From NCBI RefSeq assembly GCF_017352375.1, contig NZ_JAFEVR010000008.1, positions 186,001 through 250,000 on the forward strand: 64,000 bases of DNA, given 5' to 3'. The stretch comes from Mycolicibacterium sp. S2-37. Its GTDB lineage: Bacteria > Actinomycetota > Actinomycetes > Mycobacteriales > Mycobacteriaceae. Made by a program: the position numbers and the translations under genes. This document shows positions 35,693-44,455 of the stretch, piece after piece. Within the stretch, counting starts at the first letter, position 1. Each line of letters begins with the position of its first letter. Below the pieces are notes generated by a model, which ran no database searches, was not told the origin of the DNA, and worked only from the letters and a program-made list of their open reading frames with translations.

Positions 35693-36391
35693 ATGAACCC
35701 GCAGGACGACCCGGAAGCGCGTATTCGCGATCTGGAGCGCCCGCTCGCCGACCGCGCCCGGACCTCCGAGCTCGGAACGCAGCCCTATCCGGTGGCCGGG
35801 CCCTATCCGCCGCCGCCCCCGCCGCCCCTGGGGCCGCCGGCGTACGACATGCCCTACCCCATGGCGCAAACGCAGCCGAAGAGCTCGCACGCCAGCGTCA
35901 TCGTCCTGGTGGTCGTGGTGCTGGTTCTGTTGGTCGTCGGCGCGAGCGTGGCGATCTACTTCGCCAACCTGGGTCCGCGCGACTCCGCGACGACCGCCGG
36001 ACGGCCGGTGGCCGGCGGCGGCGGATCCATCGACTTCCCGCCCGACGTGCTGCCGACCGGGGATGCGCCCGTCGTGGTGCTGCCCGGCGGCCCGGAGGCC
36101 AGCGACGATGTCGTGGTGCAGGCACCGGCGAACGGCACGTTCAGCGTGTCCGGCGTCAAAGGTGACAAACGCGTCGTCTGCAATGACAGCACCATCAGCA
36201 TCAGCGGGGTGTCGAACACGGTGACCATCACCGGACACTGCGTCAGAGTCACGGTGTCCGGTGTGGAGAACCAGGTGACGGTCGAGAACGCCGACACCAT
36301 CAGCGCATCCGGTTTCGAGAACCGGGTCGTCTTCCAGACCGGCGAACCCCAGATCAACAGCACCGGCGACAACATCGTCGAGCGAGGCTGA
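35693..36391 (+). CDS. DUF3060-domain membrane-anchored protein
   Basis: A 232-residue protein: a Pro-rich cytoplasmic N-terminus (PYPPPPPPPLGPP), one transmembrane helix (68-90), and an external domain with repeated strands such as FSVSGVKGD, ISISGVSNTVTIT, VTVSGVENQVTVE and ISASGFENRVVF. This repeating S-G-x-x-N pattern is the DUF3060 fold, probably a small beta-solenoid. These proteins are common in mycobacteria; function unknown. It stands alone, divergent from the small membrane protein. Confidence 0.8.
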   Translation: MNPQDDPEARIRDLERPLADRARTSELGTQPYPVAGPYPPPPPPPLGPPAYDMPYPMAQTQPKSSHASVIVLVVVVLVLLVVGASVAIYFANLGPRDSATTAGRPVAGGGGSIDFPPDVLPTGDAPVVVLPGGPEASDDVVVQAPANGTFSVSGVKGDKRVVCNDSTISISGVSNTVTITGHCVRVTVSGVENQVTVENADTISASGFENRVVFQTGEPQINSTGDNIVERG

Positions 36392-36420
36392 GCCACGCAT
36401 CGTCCCCGCCCGCCACGCGG

Positions 36421-36448
36421 TAGGGTCTAGTCGGTTGACGAACCAGCC
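36421..36448 (+). promoter_or_regulatory. Candidate promoter with 16-bp palindrome-containing motif, copy B
   Basis: TAGGGT (36421-36426) is followed 6 nt later by GGTTGACGAACCAGCC (36433-36448), nearly identical to the motif at 17604-17619 and in the same position relative to a -10 element. The downstream gene, an acyl-activating enzyme, begins 105 nt after the motif. Two promoters sharing this layout suggest a common regulator or leader element. Confidence 0.5.
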
Positions 36449-36552
36449 AATCGGAGACGTCACGGTGGCGAGTGCATGAGCCTCCCCGCCGACCCGGCCC
36501 CAGCCTCGACGCGAGCCGACATGATCAACAACGCTCGAGGAACTGGCGATAC

Positions 36553-38187
36553 GTGAGCAGATTTACCGAAACCATGTACAGCAATGCCCGGTGGAGCCTC
36601 AAGGGCATGACCACCGGCGAACCGCACGCCCCCGTCCGGCACACGTGGGCCGAAGTGCACCAGCGCGGCAGCAGGATCGCCGGCGGGCTGGAGGCCGCCG
36701 GGGTCGGGCGCGGCGACGCCGTCGCGGTCCTCGCCGGCGCGCCGGTGGAGATCGCTCCCACCGCACAGGGCATCTGGATGCGCGGCGCGAGCCTGACGAT
36801 GCTGCACCAGCCCACCCCACGCACCGACCTCGTGCGCTGGGCCGAGGAGACCACCACCGTCATCTCGATGATCGCGGCGAAGGCGGTCGTCGTCTCCGAG
36901 CCATTCCTGGCAGCGGTGCCGGTGCTCGAGGGACTGGGCCTGCCGGTATTGACCGTGGAGGCGCTGCTGGCATCCGAGCCGACCGACCCGGTCGACACCG
37001 ACGACGACGACGTCGCGCTCATGCAGCTGACATCGGGATCCACCGGTTCGCCGAAAGCCGTGCAGATCACCCACGCCAACGTCGTCGCCAACGCCGAGGC
37101 GATGACCGTCGGCTGCGACTTCAACCTCGACACCGACGTGATCGTCAGCTGGCTGCCGTGCTTCCACGACATGGGTATGACGGGCTACCTCACGGTCCCG
37201 ATGTACTACGGCGCCGAGCTCGTGAAGATCACACCGATGGATTTCCTCACCGATATCCTGTTGTGGCCCAAGCTGATCGACAAGTACCAGGGCACGATGA
37301 CGGCCGCGCCGAACTTCGCCTACAACCTGCTGGCCAAGAGGCTGCGCAGGCAGGCCACGCCCGGTCAGTTCGATCTCTCCTCGCTGCGGTGGGCACTGTC
37401 GGGGGCCGAGCAGGTCGACCCGGTGGACGTCGAGGATCTCTGCGAAGCCGGCGCGCCGTTCGGTTTGCGCCCCGAGGCGGTCATTCCCGCCTACGGCATG
37501 GCCGAGACCACCGTCGCGGTGTCGTTCTCGAAGTGCGGCGGAGGCATGGTCGTCGACGAGGTCGATGCCGACCTGCTCTCGGCGCTGCACCGCGCCGTGC
37601 CGACGACGCGCGGACGGACCCGCCGTCTCGTCACCCTCGGCAAGCCGCTCGACGGACTGGAGCTGCGCGTCGTCGACGAGGACGGCGCCCTGCTGCCGGC
37701 CCGGGGCGTGGGCGTCCTCGAGGTCCGCGGCGCCCCGGTGACCCCGGGCTACACGACAGTGGCCGGATTCCTGCCCGCCCAGGACGAGCAGGGTTGGTAC
37801 GACACCGGCGACCTGGGCTACCTCACCGAAGACGGTGACGTGGTGGTGTGCGGGCGGCTCAAAGACGTCATCATCATGGCCGGTCGCAACATCTACCCGA
37901 CCGACATCGAGCGGGCCGCCGCACGGGTCGACGGGGTCCGGCCGGGATGTGCTGTCGCGGTGCGGCTGGAGGCGGGCCGCTCGCGCGAGACGTTCGCGGT
38001 CGCCGTCGAGTCCACGGGCTACCAGGACCACGACGAGGTGCGACGAATCGAGCGTCAGGTCGCCCACGAGGTGTTCGCCGAAGTCGACGTGCGTCCGCGC
38101 AGTGTAGTGGTGCTCAAACCGGGCATGATCCCCAAGACACCGTCCGGAAAGCTGCGCCGCGGACACGCACTGGCGCTCGTCACCTGA
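36553..38187 (+). CDS. Fatty-acyl-AMP/CoA ligase (FadD/FAAL type)
   Basis: A 544-residue ANL-superfamily adenylating enzyme. [11 protein letters not shown] (about 160-170) is the P-loop, YGMAET (about 314) the A5 motif, [10 protein letters not shown] (about 416) the ATP-ribose site, and [10 protein letters not shown] near the end carries the catalytic Lys. The length and the region around [11 protein letters not shown] resemble mycobacterial FadD proteins of the fatty-acyl-AMP ligase branch, which load lipid synthases or make acyl-CoA. The GTG at 36553 was chosen by homology ([13 protein letters not shown]). No polyketide synthase is adjacent, so the acceptor is unknown. Confidence 0.88.
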   Translation: MSRFTETMYSNARWSLKGMTTGEPHAPVRHTWAEVHQRGSRIAGGLEAAGVGRGDAVAVLAGAPVEIAPTAQGIWMRGASLTMLHQPTPRTDLVRWAEETTTVISMIAAKAVVVSEPFLAAVPVLEGLGLPVLTVEALLASEPTDPVDTDDDDVALMQLTSGSTGSPKAVQITHANVVANAEAMTVGCDFNLDTDVIVSWLPCFHDMGMTGYLTVPMYYGAELVKITPMDFLTDILLWPKLIDKYQGTMTAAPNFAYNLLAKRLRRQATPGQFDLSSLRWALSGAEQVDPVDVEDLCEAGAPFGLRPEAVIPAYGMAETTVAVSFSKCGGGMVVDEVDADLLSALHRAVPTTRGRTRRLVTLGKPLDGLELRVVDEDGALLPARGVGVLEVRGAPVTPGYTTVAGFLPAQDEQGWYDTGDLGYLTEDGDVVVCGRLKDVIIMAGRNIYPTDIERAAARVDGVRPGCAVAVRLEAGRSRETFAVAVESTGYQDHDEVRRIERQVAHEVFAEVDVRPRSVVVLKPGMIPKTPSGKLRRGHALALVT

Positions 38188-38220
38188 CGCACTCCGGCGC
38201 CTACTAGATTCGACGACTAC

Positions 38221-39018
38221 ATGCCTGAATTCGACGCTCAGCCCGGCCGCGCCACCCCGGTTGAACCGGAGTCGCAGCAAGTGCACGCCGACGAGGCCGA
38301 TCTCTACGCCGGTATGACCGGGGTCGCGGGCATTGTGGCCGGGGCGCGCGGCCTCATCGATACCTTGAGTTCCGTAGCCGAATTCGCTGTGACGGCGATG
38401 CCGGGTGTCGAGGGTGCGGGCGTAGCCCTGATCGAGCCCGGCGAAGGCCTCTCCAGCGTCCAGACCTGGGCTGCCACCGCGGTTATCGTCCATGAGATCG
38501 ATACGGTGCAGTACGAGGAGCTCAACGAGGGTCCGTGCCTGACGTGTATGCAGACGGGGCGGCCGGTCGTCAGCGGGTCGCTGGGCAGCGACGGGCGGTG
38601 GCCGCGTTTCGGGGGACGGGTGGCACGGATGGGCGTGCACTCGGCGCTGTCGTTGCCGCTGATTGTCGGGGAGAACGTCATCGGCGCCATCAACGCCTAC
38701 GCGAACAATCGCGACGCTTTCGGTGACTGGGCGGTGCGGATGGGCACGCAGTTCGCGGGTCCGGCCGCGGCGTCGGTCTACAACGCCCAGCTGCTGGCGC
38801 AGGCGCAGACCCGCACCGAGACGCTTCGGCGCGCTCTGGACAGCCGCGCCGTGATCGACCAGGCGGTCGGCATCCTGCGCAGCCGCACCGGCGCAACGGC
38901 GCAGGAAGCGTTCGACCGGCTCGTCCGGATCAGTCAGACCGAACAGGTGAAGCTGCGCGAGATCGCCGAGCGACTTGTCGATGAGGCGGTGCGGCGGGCC
39001 AAAGCCCGGCACAGGTGA
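38221..39018 (+). CDS. GAF-ANTAR domain regulator (first of three)
   Basis: A 265-residue protein with an N-terminal GAF sensor (about 50-190, NEGPCLTCMQTGRPVV and WPRFGGR) and a C-terminal ANTAR RNA-binding domain (ALDSRAVIDQAVGILRSRTGATAQEAFDRL). ANTAR proteins bind paired hairpins in mRNA leaders and act as antiterminators. The CxxC in the GAF domain (PCLTC) might sense redox. A TAGATT -10-like box lies 14 nt before the ATG. It sits between the FadD gene and two convergent GAF-ANTAR genes. Confidence 0.88.
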   Translation: MPEFDAQPGRATPVEPESQQVHADEADLYAGMTGVAGIVAGARGLIDTLSSVAEFAVTAMPGVEGAGVALIEPGEGLSSVQTWAATAVIVHEIDTVQYEELNEGPCLTCMQTGRPVVSGSLGSDGRWPRFGGRVARMGVHSALSLPLIVGENVIGAINAYANNRDAFGDWAVRMGTQFAGPAAASVYNAQLLAQAQTRTETLRRALDSRAVIDQAVGILRSRTGATAQEAFDRLVRISQTEQVKLREIAERLVDEAVRRAKARHR

Positions 39019-39027
39019 CCTGCCGGT

Positions 39028-39774
39028 CTAGCGCGGTCGCGCGATCTCGGCCATCGCCACGACCATCTCCAGGCGGGCATCGCGATCGGTCATCAACCGG
39101 CGCGCGACGTCGCTGAGGTGGTCATCGTGGCTCTGGGCGTAGGTGCGCAACACGACGAACGCCTCCTCGACGGAGATGCCGAGGGCGCCGCGCAGGAAGC
39201 CCTTCGCCTGCTCGACGGCGGTGCGCCGGGTCAGCGCGCTGCGCAGTTGGGGTAGCACGGTCGCCGGGGTCGGGGGGCGCTCCTGCAGAATCGCCACGCT
39301 CGCGACGTGGGCCAGCGTCTGACCGACGAGTCGGTTGTTGTCGTCGAGTTCGCCGGTCTGTGCCCCGAAGAGTCCCAGAGCGCCGAGCGCGATGCCGGCG
39401 GCGCGCATCGGCAGGGCGTGCACCGAGGCGAAGCCGGCTTCCACGGCCGCGGGCGCGAAGCGCGGCCAGCGGTCGGCGGCGGCGCCGATGTCGGCGACGG
39501 AGACCGGTTGGCCGCTGGCGAAGCAGTCGACGCACGGACCCTCATCGGCCTGGAGCTGGAAGAGTTCGAGTTCGTGCGCGGCCTCCGAGGTGGCGGCGAG
39601 CAGCCGCAGCTGGTTGAGCGGATCGGCGAGCAGGACGCCCGCGGCGGCGATGCCGAGCAGGTCCGTGCAGCGGCCGGTGAGGTCGGTCAGCAGGTCCACC
39701 ACGTCGAAATCGACCAGCAGGCTGTCGACGAGCGAGGCGACTGCGCTGAGGACCTGGGTCTCGCGAGTGGTCAC
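39028..39774 (-). CDS. GAF-ANTAR domain regulator (second of three)
   Basis: A 248-residue protein, GTG start at 39774. A GAF domain (about 20-165, with DEGPCVDCFASGQPV and RWPRFAP) precedes an ANTAR domain (LTRRTAVEQAKGFLRGALGISVEEAFVVL). The GAF CxxC motif parallels the first copy. It converges with the first GAF-ANTAR gene (9 nt between stops) and lies 40 nt downstream of the third, with which it probably forms an operon. Predicted role: signal-dependent transcription antitermination through mRNA hairpins. Confidence 0.88.
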   Translation of the reverse strand: MTTRETQVLSAVASLVDSLLVDFDVVDLLTDLTGRCTDLLGIAAAGVLLADPLNQLRLLAATSEAAHELELFQLQADEGPCVDCFASGQPVSVADIGAAADRWPRFAPAAVEAGFASVHALPMRAAGIALGALGLFGAQTGELDDNNRLVGQTLAHVASVAILQERPPTPATVLPQLRSALTRRTAVEQAKGFLRGALGISVEEAFVVLRTYAQSHDDHLSDVARRLMTDRDARLEMVVAMAEIARPR

Positions 39775-39814
39775 GGTGACTCCTATCCGAGGTGAAACTC
39801 GTTGGCGATGCTCA

Positions 39815-40522
39815 TCAGTCGGCCTCGAGCGTCAGCCGGCCGTCCAGGATGTCGCGGGCCACGTCGGTAGCCGTCCGGCCGGTGGCGTAGGCATGCGCCC
39901 GCAGCCGCACCAGCGCCTCGGCCGGATCGATGCTGAGCAGGGCGACGAGCATGCCGGTCGCCTGGCTGACCTCCACGCGACTGAGCGCGTTGAGCTCGGC
40001 CCATGCGTTGTGGCCGGGTTCGTCCACGGCGGCGCGCAGTTCGTCGGTCAACAGGTCGAGCAGAGGCACCGCGGCCAGTTCGGCGGCGGCGATCGCGCCG
40101 GACAGCTGAGTGCTGTTGAGAGTGCCGGGCTGATAGGTGAACAGATCCAGCGCGCCGATGTACTCGCCCGCCACCGCGACGGGCATCGCGTGGATGCCAC
40201 GGATGTCATAGGCCAGCATCGCTCGTCCGTAGGCGGGCCAGCGGGTCTCGGCGGGGTCGGCGAGATCAGTGATGGACACCGGGACGCGGGTGGTCACCGT
40301 TTCCAGGCAAGGTCCCTCGCCCACGACGAACTGCACCTCGTCGAATCGGCGAGCGGGTTCGTCGCTCGACCCCAGCGTCCCTTTGTTGATGCCGTCGAAA
40401 ACGATGGAGATCGCGGCGGCGTCGACGTCGAACAGCATCACGCACGCCTCGCACAAGCGGTCCGCAGCCTCGGTTCCCCGTCGGCCATCGACGGCGGCGA
40501 GAAGTCGTTCGTCAGTCGCCAC
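39815..40522 (-). CDS. GAF-ANTAR domain regulator (third of three)
   Basis: A 235-residue protein, GTG start at 40522. The GAF domain (about 18-150) has GEGPCLETVTTRVPV and RWPAYGRAM; the second cysteine of the CxxC motif in the other two copies is absent here. The ANTAR domain (ALSRVEVSQATGMLVALLSIDPAEALVRL) follows. It is the upstream partner of the second copy. Three related sensors in 2.3 kb suggest tandem duplication and divergence of the signal. Confidence 0.87.
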   Translation of the reverse strand: MATDERLLAAVDGRRGTEAADRLCEACVMLFDVDAAAISIVFDGINKGTLGSSDEPARRFDEVQFVVGEGPCLETVTTRVPVSITDLADPAETRWPAYGRAMLAYDIRGIHAMPVAVAGEYIGALDLFTYQPGTLNSTQLSGAIAAAELAAVPLLDLLTDELRAAVDEPGHNAWAELNALSRVEVSQATGMLVALLSIDPAEALVRLRAHAYATGRTATDVARDILDGRLTLEAD

Positions 40523-40534
40523 AATCAGCCGAAC

Positions 40535-40560
40535 GGGAGTGGGGTGGCGTCGTCACTCCC
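40535..40560. repeat. Inverted repeat in the ANTAR/YdcF-like intergenic region
   Basis: GGGAGTG (40535-40541) and CACTCCC (40554-40560) form a 7-bp stem with a 12-nt loop, just upstream of the third ANTAR gene. It may be a leader hairpin or an operator. A link to ANTAR recognition is not shown; the loop lacks an obvious hexaloop pair. Confidence 0.3.
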
Positions 40561-40674
40561 CCACCCTCCTCCTGCTGGGGCGGAATAGCGAGCCGCCGCT
40601 CGGAGTAACAACGGCACCGCTGGACACGATCACACCGTTGGTAACACCACCATCGATTGCCCCAGGAGAAGTAC

Positions 40675-41253
40675 ATGCGCCGTTGGAAAGCCGCTGCCGG
40701 CGCCCTCGTTTTGGCCTTCGCAGCGCTCCTCGGCGACGTCTCGCCGGTGGTCGCCCACGCTCAACCCGCCCCGGTCGCAGCGAAGGACTTCTCCAAGCCC
40801 GCGATCGTCATCCTGGGCTACGGGCTCGAACCCGACGGCAGCATGCGCACGATCCTGCGCCGCCGGGTGCTGACGGGTCTCACTGTGGCGCAGTTCTTTC
40901 CGCAGTCTCCGATCATCGTGACCGGCGGCAACCCGCGCAACGGGAAGACCGAGGCAGGACAGATGCGCAACATGCTGACGATGCTGGGTTTCCCGCCCAA
41001 CCGGATCATCGTGGAGGACCGGGCGAACAGCACGGTCCAGAACGCCCGGTTCTCGGTACCGCTGGCCAAGGAGGCGGGAACCTCGGGCATCATCCTGGTG
41101 ACGTCGTCGACCCACCAGGATCGCGCGGACGGCAACTTCGCCGACGCGGGCGGCAATGTGCTTGCGACGGTGAGCTACCCGGACGGCAGCCCGAACGTCA
41201 ACGTCTTCCAGTTCGCGCGCGATGCGATCAGCCCGTTCGTCGCAGTCAGCTGA
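40675..41253 (+). CDS. Exported YdcF/SanA-family (DUF218) protein
   Basis: A 192-residue protein with a signal peptide (1-29, cleavage near AHA) and a DUF218 domain: PAIVILGYGLEPDGSM, TGGNPRNGKTEAGQM and EDRANSTVQNARFS are the family's conserved blocks. E. coli relatives (SanA, ElyC, YdcF) affect envelope integrity and lipid-carrier use in cell-wall synthesis; the reaction is not settled. ATG 40675 has a good AGGAGA site. It stands alone between the ANTAR pair and the epimerase gene. Confidence 0.85.
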   Translation: MRRWKAAAGALVLAFAALLGDVSPVVAHAQPAPVAAKDFSKPAIVILGYGLEPDGSMRTILRRRVLTGLTVAQFFPQSPIIVTGGNPRNGKTEAGQMRNMLTMLGFPPNRIIVEDRANSTVQNARFSVPLAKEAGTSGIILVTSSTHQDRADGNFADAGGNVLATVSYPDGSPNVNVFQFARDAISPFVAVS

Positions 41254-41341
41254 TCAATCCTCAGGCCGTATCCGGCTGTCCCTGGCAGCGCACTGATGCT
41301 CGATCTTTGAGGGCACGGCGGTGCGGGTACTGTCCGATTCG

Positions 41342-42331
41342 ATGAGAGTCTTGATCACCGGGGCCACCGGATTCGTCGGCGCGTGGACGGCCAAAGCGGT
41401 ACAGGACGCCGGACACCAAGCCCGCTTCCTGGTGCGTAAGCCCGAACGCCTGAACACCAGCGCCGCCAAGATCGGCGTCGACATCAGCGATCACATCGTC
41501 GGCGACATTGCCGACCCGGAATCGACCGCCGCGGCGCTCGACGGCTGTGATGCAGTGATCCATTGCGCAGCAATGGTTTCCACAGACCCCGCGATGGCCG
41601 ACGAGATGTTGCGCACCAACCTCGAAGGTGCACGCTACGTGCTGGGTGGGGCGGCGAAGGCGGGTCTCGACCCGATCATCCACGTCTCGAGCTTCACCGC
41701 CTTGTTCAAGCCGGGCCTCGAGGTGCTGCACGCCGACCTGCCGGTCGTCGGTGGGTCGGACGGCTACGGCAGGTCCAAGGCCGCCGTCGAGGCGTACGCG
41801 CGCGGGCTGCAGGACGGCGGCGCTCCGGTCACCATCACCTATCCAGGGATGGTGTTGGGCCCGCCGGCCGGTGACCAGTTCGGTGAGGCAGCCGAGGGCG
41901 TCGAGGCGTCGGTCAAGATGCGAGGGGTGCCCGGCCGCGGTGCAGCGTGGATCGTGATCGACGTGCGCGACCTGGCCGATCTGCACGTGGCGCTGCTGGA
42001 GCAGGGCAAGGGCCCGCGCCGCTACATGGCCGGCGGCCGGCGCGTGCCGGTCGGTGACCTGGCGTCGATGATCGGTAAGGCCGCCGACCGCACGCTGGCG
42101 GTGCTGCCGGTGCCCGACGTCGCGCTGCGCACACTCGGCCGGGTCTTCGATGTGATCGGCGATCAGCTTCCGTTCGAGACGCCGATCAACTCGGCGGCGA
42201 TGCAGTACTACACACAGATGCCGTCGTCGGACGACGGCCCGGCGGAGCGCGATCTGGGCATCGTGCAACGCGATCCGGCGGTGACGATCGCCGACACCGT
42301 TGACGGACTGCGTCAGGTCGGTCGGCTGTGA
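41342..42331 (+). CDS. NAD-dependent epimerase/dehydratase family protein (extended SDR)
   Basis: A 329-residue extended short-chain dehydrogenase. TGATGFVG (6-13) binds NAD(P), CDAVIHCAAMVS is the family's second motif, and GYGRSKAAVE supplies the Tyr-x-x-x-Lys pair. A TACTGT -10-like box ends 9 nt before the ATG, consistent with a leaderless transcript. It overlaps the next gene by 4 nt (GTGA). The substrate is probably a sugar nucleotide, steroid or other carbonyl compound; the sequence does not decide. Confidence 0.87.
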   Translation: MRVLITGATGFVGAWTAKAVQDAGHQARFLVRKPERLNTSAAKIGVDISDHIVGDIADPESTAAALDGCDAVIHCAAMVSTDPAMADEMLRTNLEGARYVLGGAAKAGLDPIIHVSSFTALFKPGLEVLHADLPVVGGSDGYGRSKAAVEAYARGLQDGGAPVTITYPGMVLGPPAGDQFGEAAEGVEASVKMRGVPGRGAAWIVIDVRDLADLHVALLEQGKGPRRYMAGGRRVPVGDLASMIGKAADRTLAVLPVPDVALRTLGRVFDVIGDQLPFETPINSAAMQYYTQMPSSDDGPAERDLGIVQRDPAVTIADTVDGLRQVGRL

Positions 42332-43491
42332 CGGGCACGGAACTCTCGCTCGGTGTATTGGCCCGATCGCGCAAACCGGACGAGCAGCGTCTGCCCATCC
42401 ATCCGGCGCATCTGAGCAAGATCGCGCCCGAGATCCGATCGCGGCTGTTCTTGGAGACCGGCTATGGCTCGGATTTCGGTGCCACCGACGATGGGTTGGC
42501 CGAGCTCGTTGGCGGGATCCGCACCCGTGCGGAGCTGATCTCCGACTGCGACGTCATCGTGCTCCCCAAGGTGCAGGCCGAAGACCTCGAGGAGATGCGC
42601 ACCGGGCAGATCGTGTGGGGGTGGCCGCACTGTGTCCAGGACACCGACCTGACCCAGGTCGCAATCGACCGGCAGTTGACGCTGATCGCGTTCGAGGCGA
42701 TGAATCACTGGAAAGAGGACGGCAGTTTCGGCCTGCACGTCTTCCATAAGAACAACGAGCTCGCCGGATACTGCTCGGTTCTGCACGCCATGCAGCTCGC
42801 GGGGATCTCGGGCACCTACGGTCCTCGGCTGAGCGCGGCCGTCATCGGTTTCGGTGCCACCGCGCGCGGTGCGGTCACCGCACTGCAGGCCCACGGCGTC
42901 GACGACGTCAACGTGCTGACCAATCGTGAGGTGGCGGCCGTCGGGGCGCCCATTCCCGGCACCCGGATCGTGCAGATGGGCCAGGGTCCGGAGGGGGACC
43001 AGGACGATCCAGACCGCACGTGGGCGGACACCCCCGAGGGCGGGATGGTGCCGGTGGCCGCGTTCCTCGCCGAGCACGACATCGTCGTCAACTGTGTACT
43101 GCAGGACCCGACCGCGCCGCTGATCTTCGTCACGGTCGAGGACCTGCCCGCCTTCACTCCGGGAAGCCTGTTGATCGACGTGTCCTGCGATGCGGGGATG
43201 GGGTTCAGCTGGGCGGAACCCACGTCGTTCGCCGACCCGGCGCGCACGATTGGTGACGGCCTGCTCTATTACGCGGTGGACCACAGTCCGTCGTATCTGT
43301 GGAATTCGGCGACGTGGGAGATCAGCGAGGCGCTGCTGCCCCACCTGGAGACGGTGCTGTCCGGACCGGGCGTTTGGGACGAGAGTCAGACGATCAAGCG
43401 CGCCATCGAAATTCGCGACGGCAGGGTGCTCAACCCGGCCATCCTGTCCTTTCAGGGCCGCGACGAGGAGTTTCCGCACCGGTTTGCGTGA
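42328..43491 (+). CDS. Alanine-dehydrogenase/N5-(carboxyethyl)ornithine-synthase-like protein
   Basis: A 387-residue enzyme of the alanine dehydrogenase/saccharopine dehydrogenase-like family. The N-terminal RSRKPDEQRLPIHP and LETGYGSDFG match the substrate-binding domain, and AAVIGFGATARGAVTAL the NAD(P) loop. Relatives join pyruvate to an amino group (opine-like) or deaminate alanine. SYLWNSATWEIS near the C-terminus is typical of the carboxyethyl-ornithine-synthase-like branch. The GTG start overlaps the epimerase gene by 4 nt. The substrate is uncertain. Confidence 0.78.
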   Translation: MTGTELSLGVLARSRKPDEQRLPIHPAHLSKIAPEIRSRLFLETGYGSDFGATDDGLAELVGGIRTRAELISDCDVIVLPKVQAEDLEEMRTGQIVWGWPHCVQDTDLTQVAIDRQLTLIAFEAMNHWKEDGSFGLHVFHKNNELAGYCSVLHAMQLAGISGTYGPRLSAAVIGFGATARGAVTALQAHGVDDVNVLTNREVAAVGAPIPGTRIVQMGQGPEGDQDDPDRTWADTPEGGMVPVAAFLAEHDIVVNCVLQDPTAPLIFVTVEDLPAFTPGSLLIDVSCDAGMGFSWAEPTSFADPARTIGDGLLYYAVDHSPSYLWNSATWEISEALLPHLETVLSGPGVWDESQTIKRAIEIRDGRVLNPAILSFQGRDEEFPHRFA

Positions 43492-43531
43492 ACGGGAATG
43501 CGGCACGCGTCACACGGGGTTGTCGACGGGT

Positions 43532-44407
43532 ATGGACCTTGGTTTTCACGTGCCCATCTTCGATATCGACGGCGGAACGACCGCCATCGCGGGTGAACTC
43601 GCCCGGGTAGGCGAGGCCGCGGAGGCGTCCGGGGCGACCTGGCTGTCGTTCATGGACCACTTCTTCCAGATCGAACCCACCGGCCTGCCGGCCGAGGCGA
43701 ACATGCTCGAGGGCTACACGTCACTGGGCTTCCTCGCCGCGCACACCAAGACGATCCGGCTGGGACTGCTGGTGACGGGCGTGACCTACCGGCATCCGGG
43801 CCTGCTCGCGAAAACCGTGACGACGCTGGACGTGCTCTCCGGTGGGCGGGCGGTGCTGGGCATCGGAGCGGCATGGTTCGAGCGCGAACACGTCGGACTC
43901 GGGGTGCCGTATCCGCCGCTGGCCGAACGCTTCGAGCGGCTCGAGGAGGCACTGCAGATCAGCGCGCAGATGTGGGATCCGCAGAACAACGGGCCGTACC
44001 ACGGCAAGCACTACGAACTGGCGGAGACGCTGTGCAATCCGCAGCCGATCAACAAGCCCAAGGTGCTGATCGGCGGTAGTGGTGAGCGCAAGACCCTGCG
44101 GCTGGTGGCCCAGTACGGCGATGCGTGCAATCTGTTCGCCTCATCGCCCGACGACGTCCGCCACAAGCTGGAGGTGCTGCGGCGGCACTGCGATGACGTC
44201 GGCCGGAACGTCGACGAGATCGAGGTGACGATCCTGGCCAACAACCCGCGGCCGGAGCCGGAGACCCGCGACGAATTCGTCCGCAGCATGGACGATTACG
44301 CGAAGCTCGGGGTGCACACGGCGATCATCACGCCGACGTCCGGTTCGCCGGCAGCGTGGATCGACGGGATGGCGCCCGCGGTCAAGCAACTGGCCGAGCT
44401 GGGGTAG
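43532..44407 (+). CDS. LLM-class F420-dependent oxidoreductase
   Basis: A 291-residue luciferase-like TIM barrel: MDLGFHVPIFD, MDHFFQIEP, LLVTGVTYRHPGLLAKTVTTLDVLSGGRAVLGIGAAWFE in consecutive parts and a late IGGSGERKTL phosphate site, all typical of the F420-using branch in actinobacteria. It transfers hydride between F420H2 and an organic substrate. It follows the alanine-dehydrogenase-like gene after 40 nt on the same strand and may share its transcript. Substrate unknown. Confidence 0.87.
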   Translation: MDLGFHVPIFDIDGGTTAIAGELARVGEAAEASGATWLSFMDHFFQIEPTGLPAEANMLEGYTSLGFLAAHTKTIRLGLLVTGVTYRHPGLLAKTVTTLDVLSGGRAVLGIGAAWFEREHVGLGVPYPPLAERFERLEEALQISAQMWDPQNNGPYHGKHYELAETLCNPQPINKPKVLIGGSGERKTLRLVAQYGDACNLFASSPDDVRHKLEVLRRHCDDVGRNVDEIEVTILANNPRPEPETRDEFVRSMDDYAKLGVHTAIITPTSGSPAAWIDGMAPAVKQLAELG

Positions 44408-44455
44408 GCGCCGAAAGCGGCAACGGGCGGGTGCCGCGTGCTGCACAGTTGGGCC

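Noticed and set aside
34832..36463. AhpD-like frame extended to 543 residues
   Set aside because: Only the last 151 residues are conserved; the rest is antisense to the DUF3060 gene and the small membrane protein.
36460..39012. An 850-residue open frame on the minus strand opposite the FadD and first ANTAR genes
   Set aside because: It is antisense to two clearly conserved genes, has no recognisable domain and has the Arg/His-rich composition typical of shadow frames in high-GC DNA.
40535..40560. Possible ANTAR target hairpin before the third GAF-ANTAR gene
   Set aside because: A stem is present, but I could not find the paired hairpins with A/G-marked hexaloops that define ANTAR targets; it is kept only as an inverted repeat.
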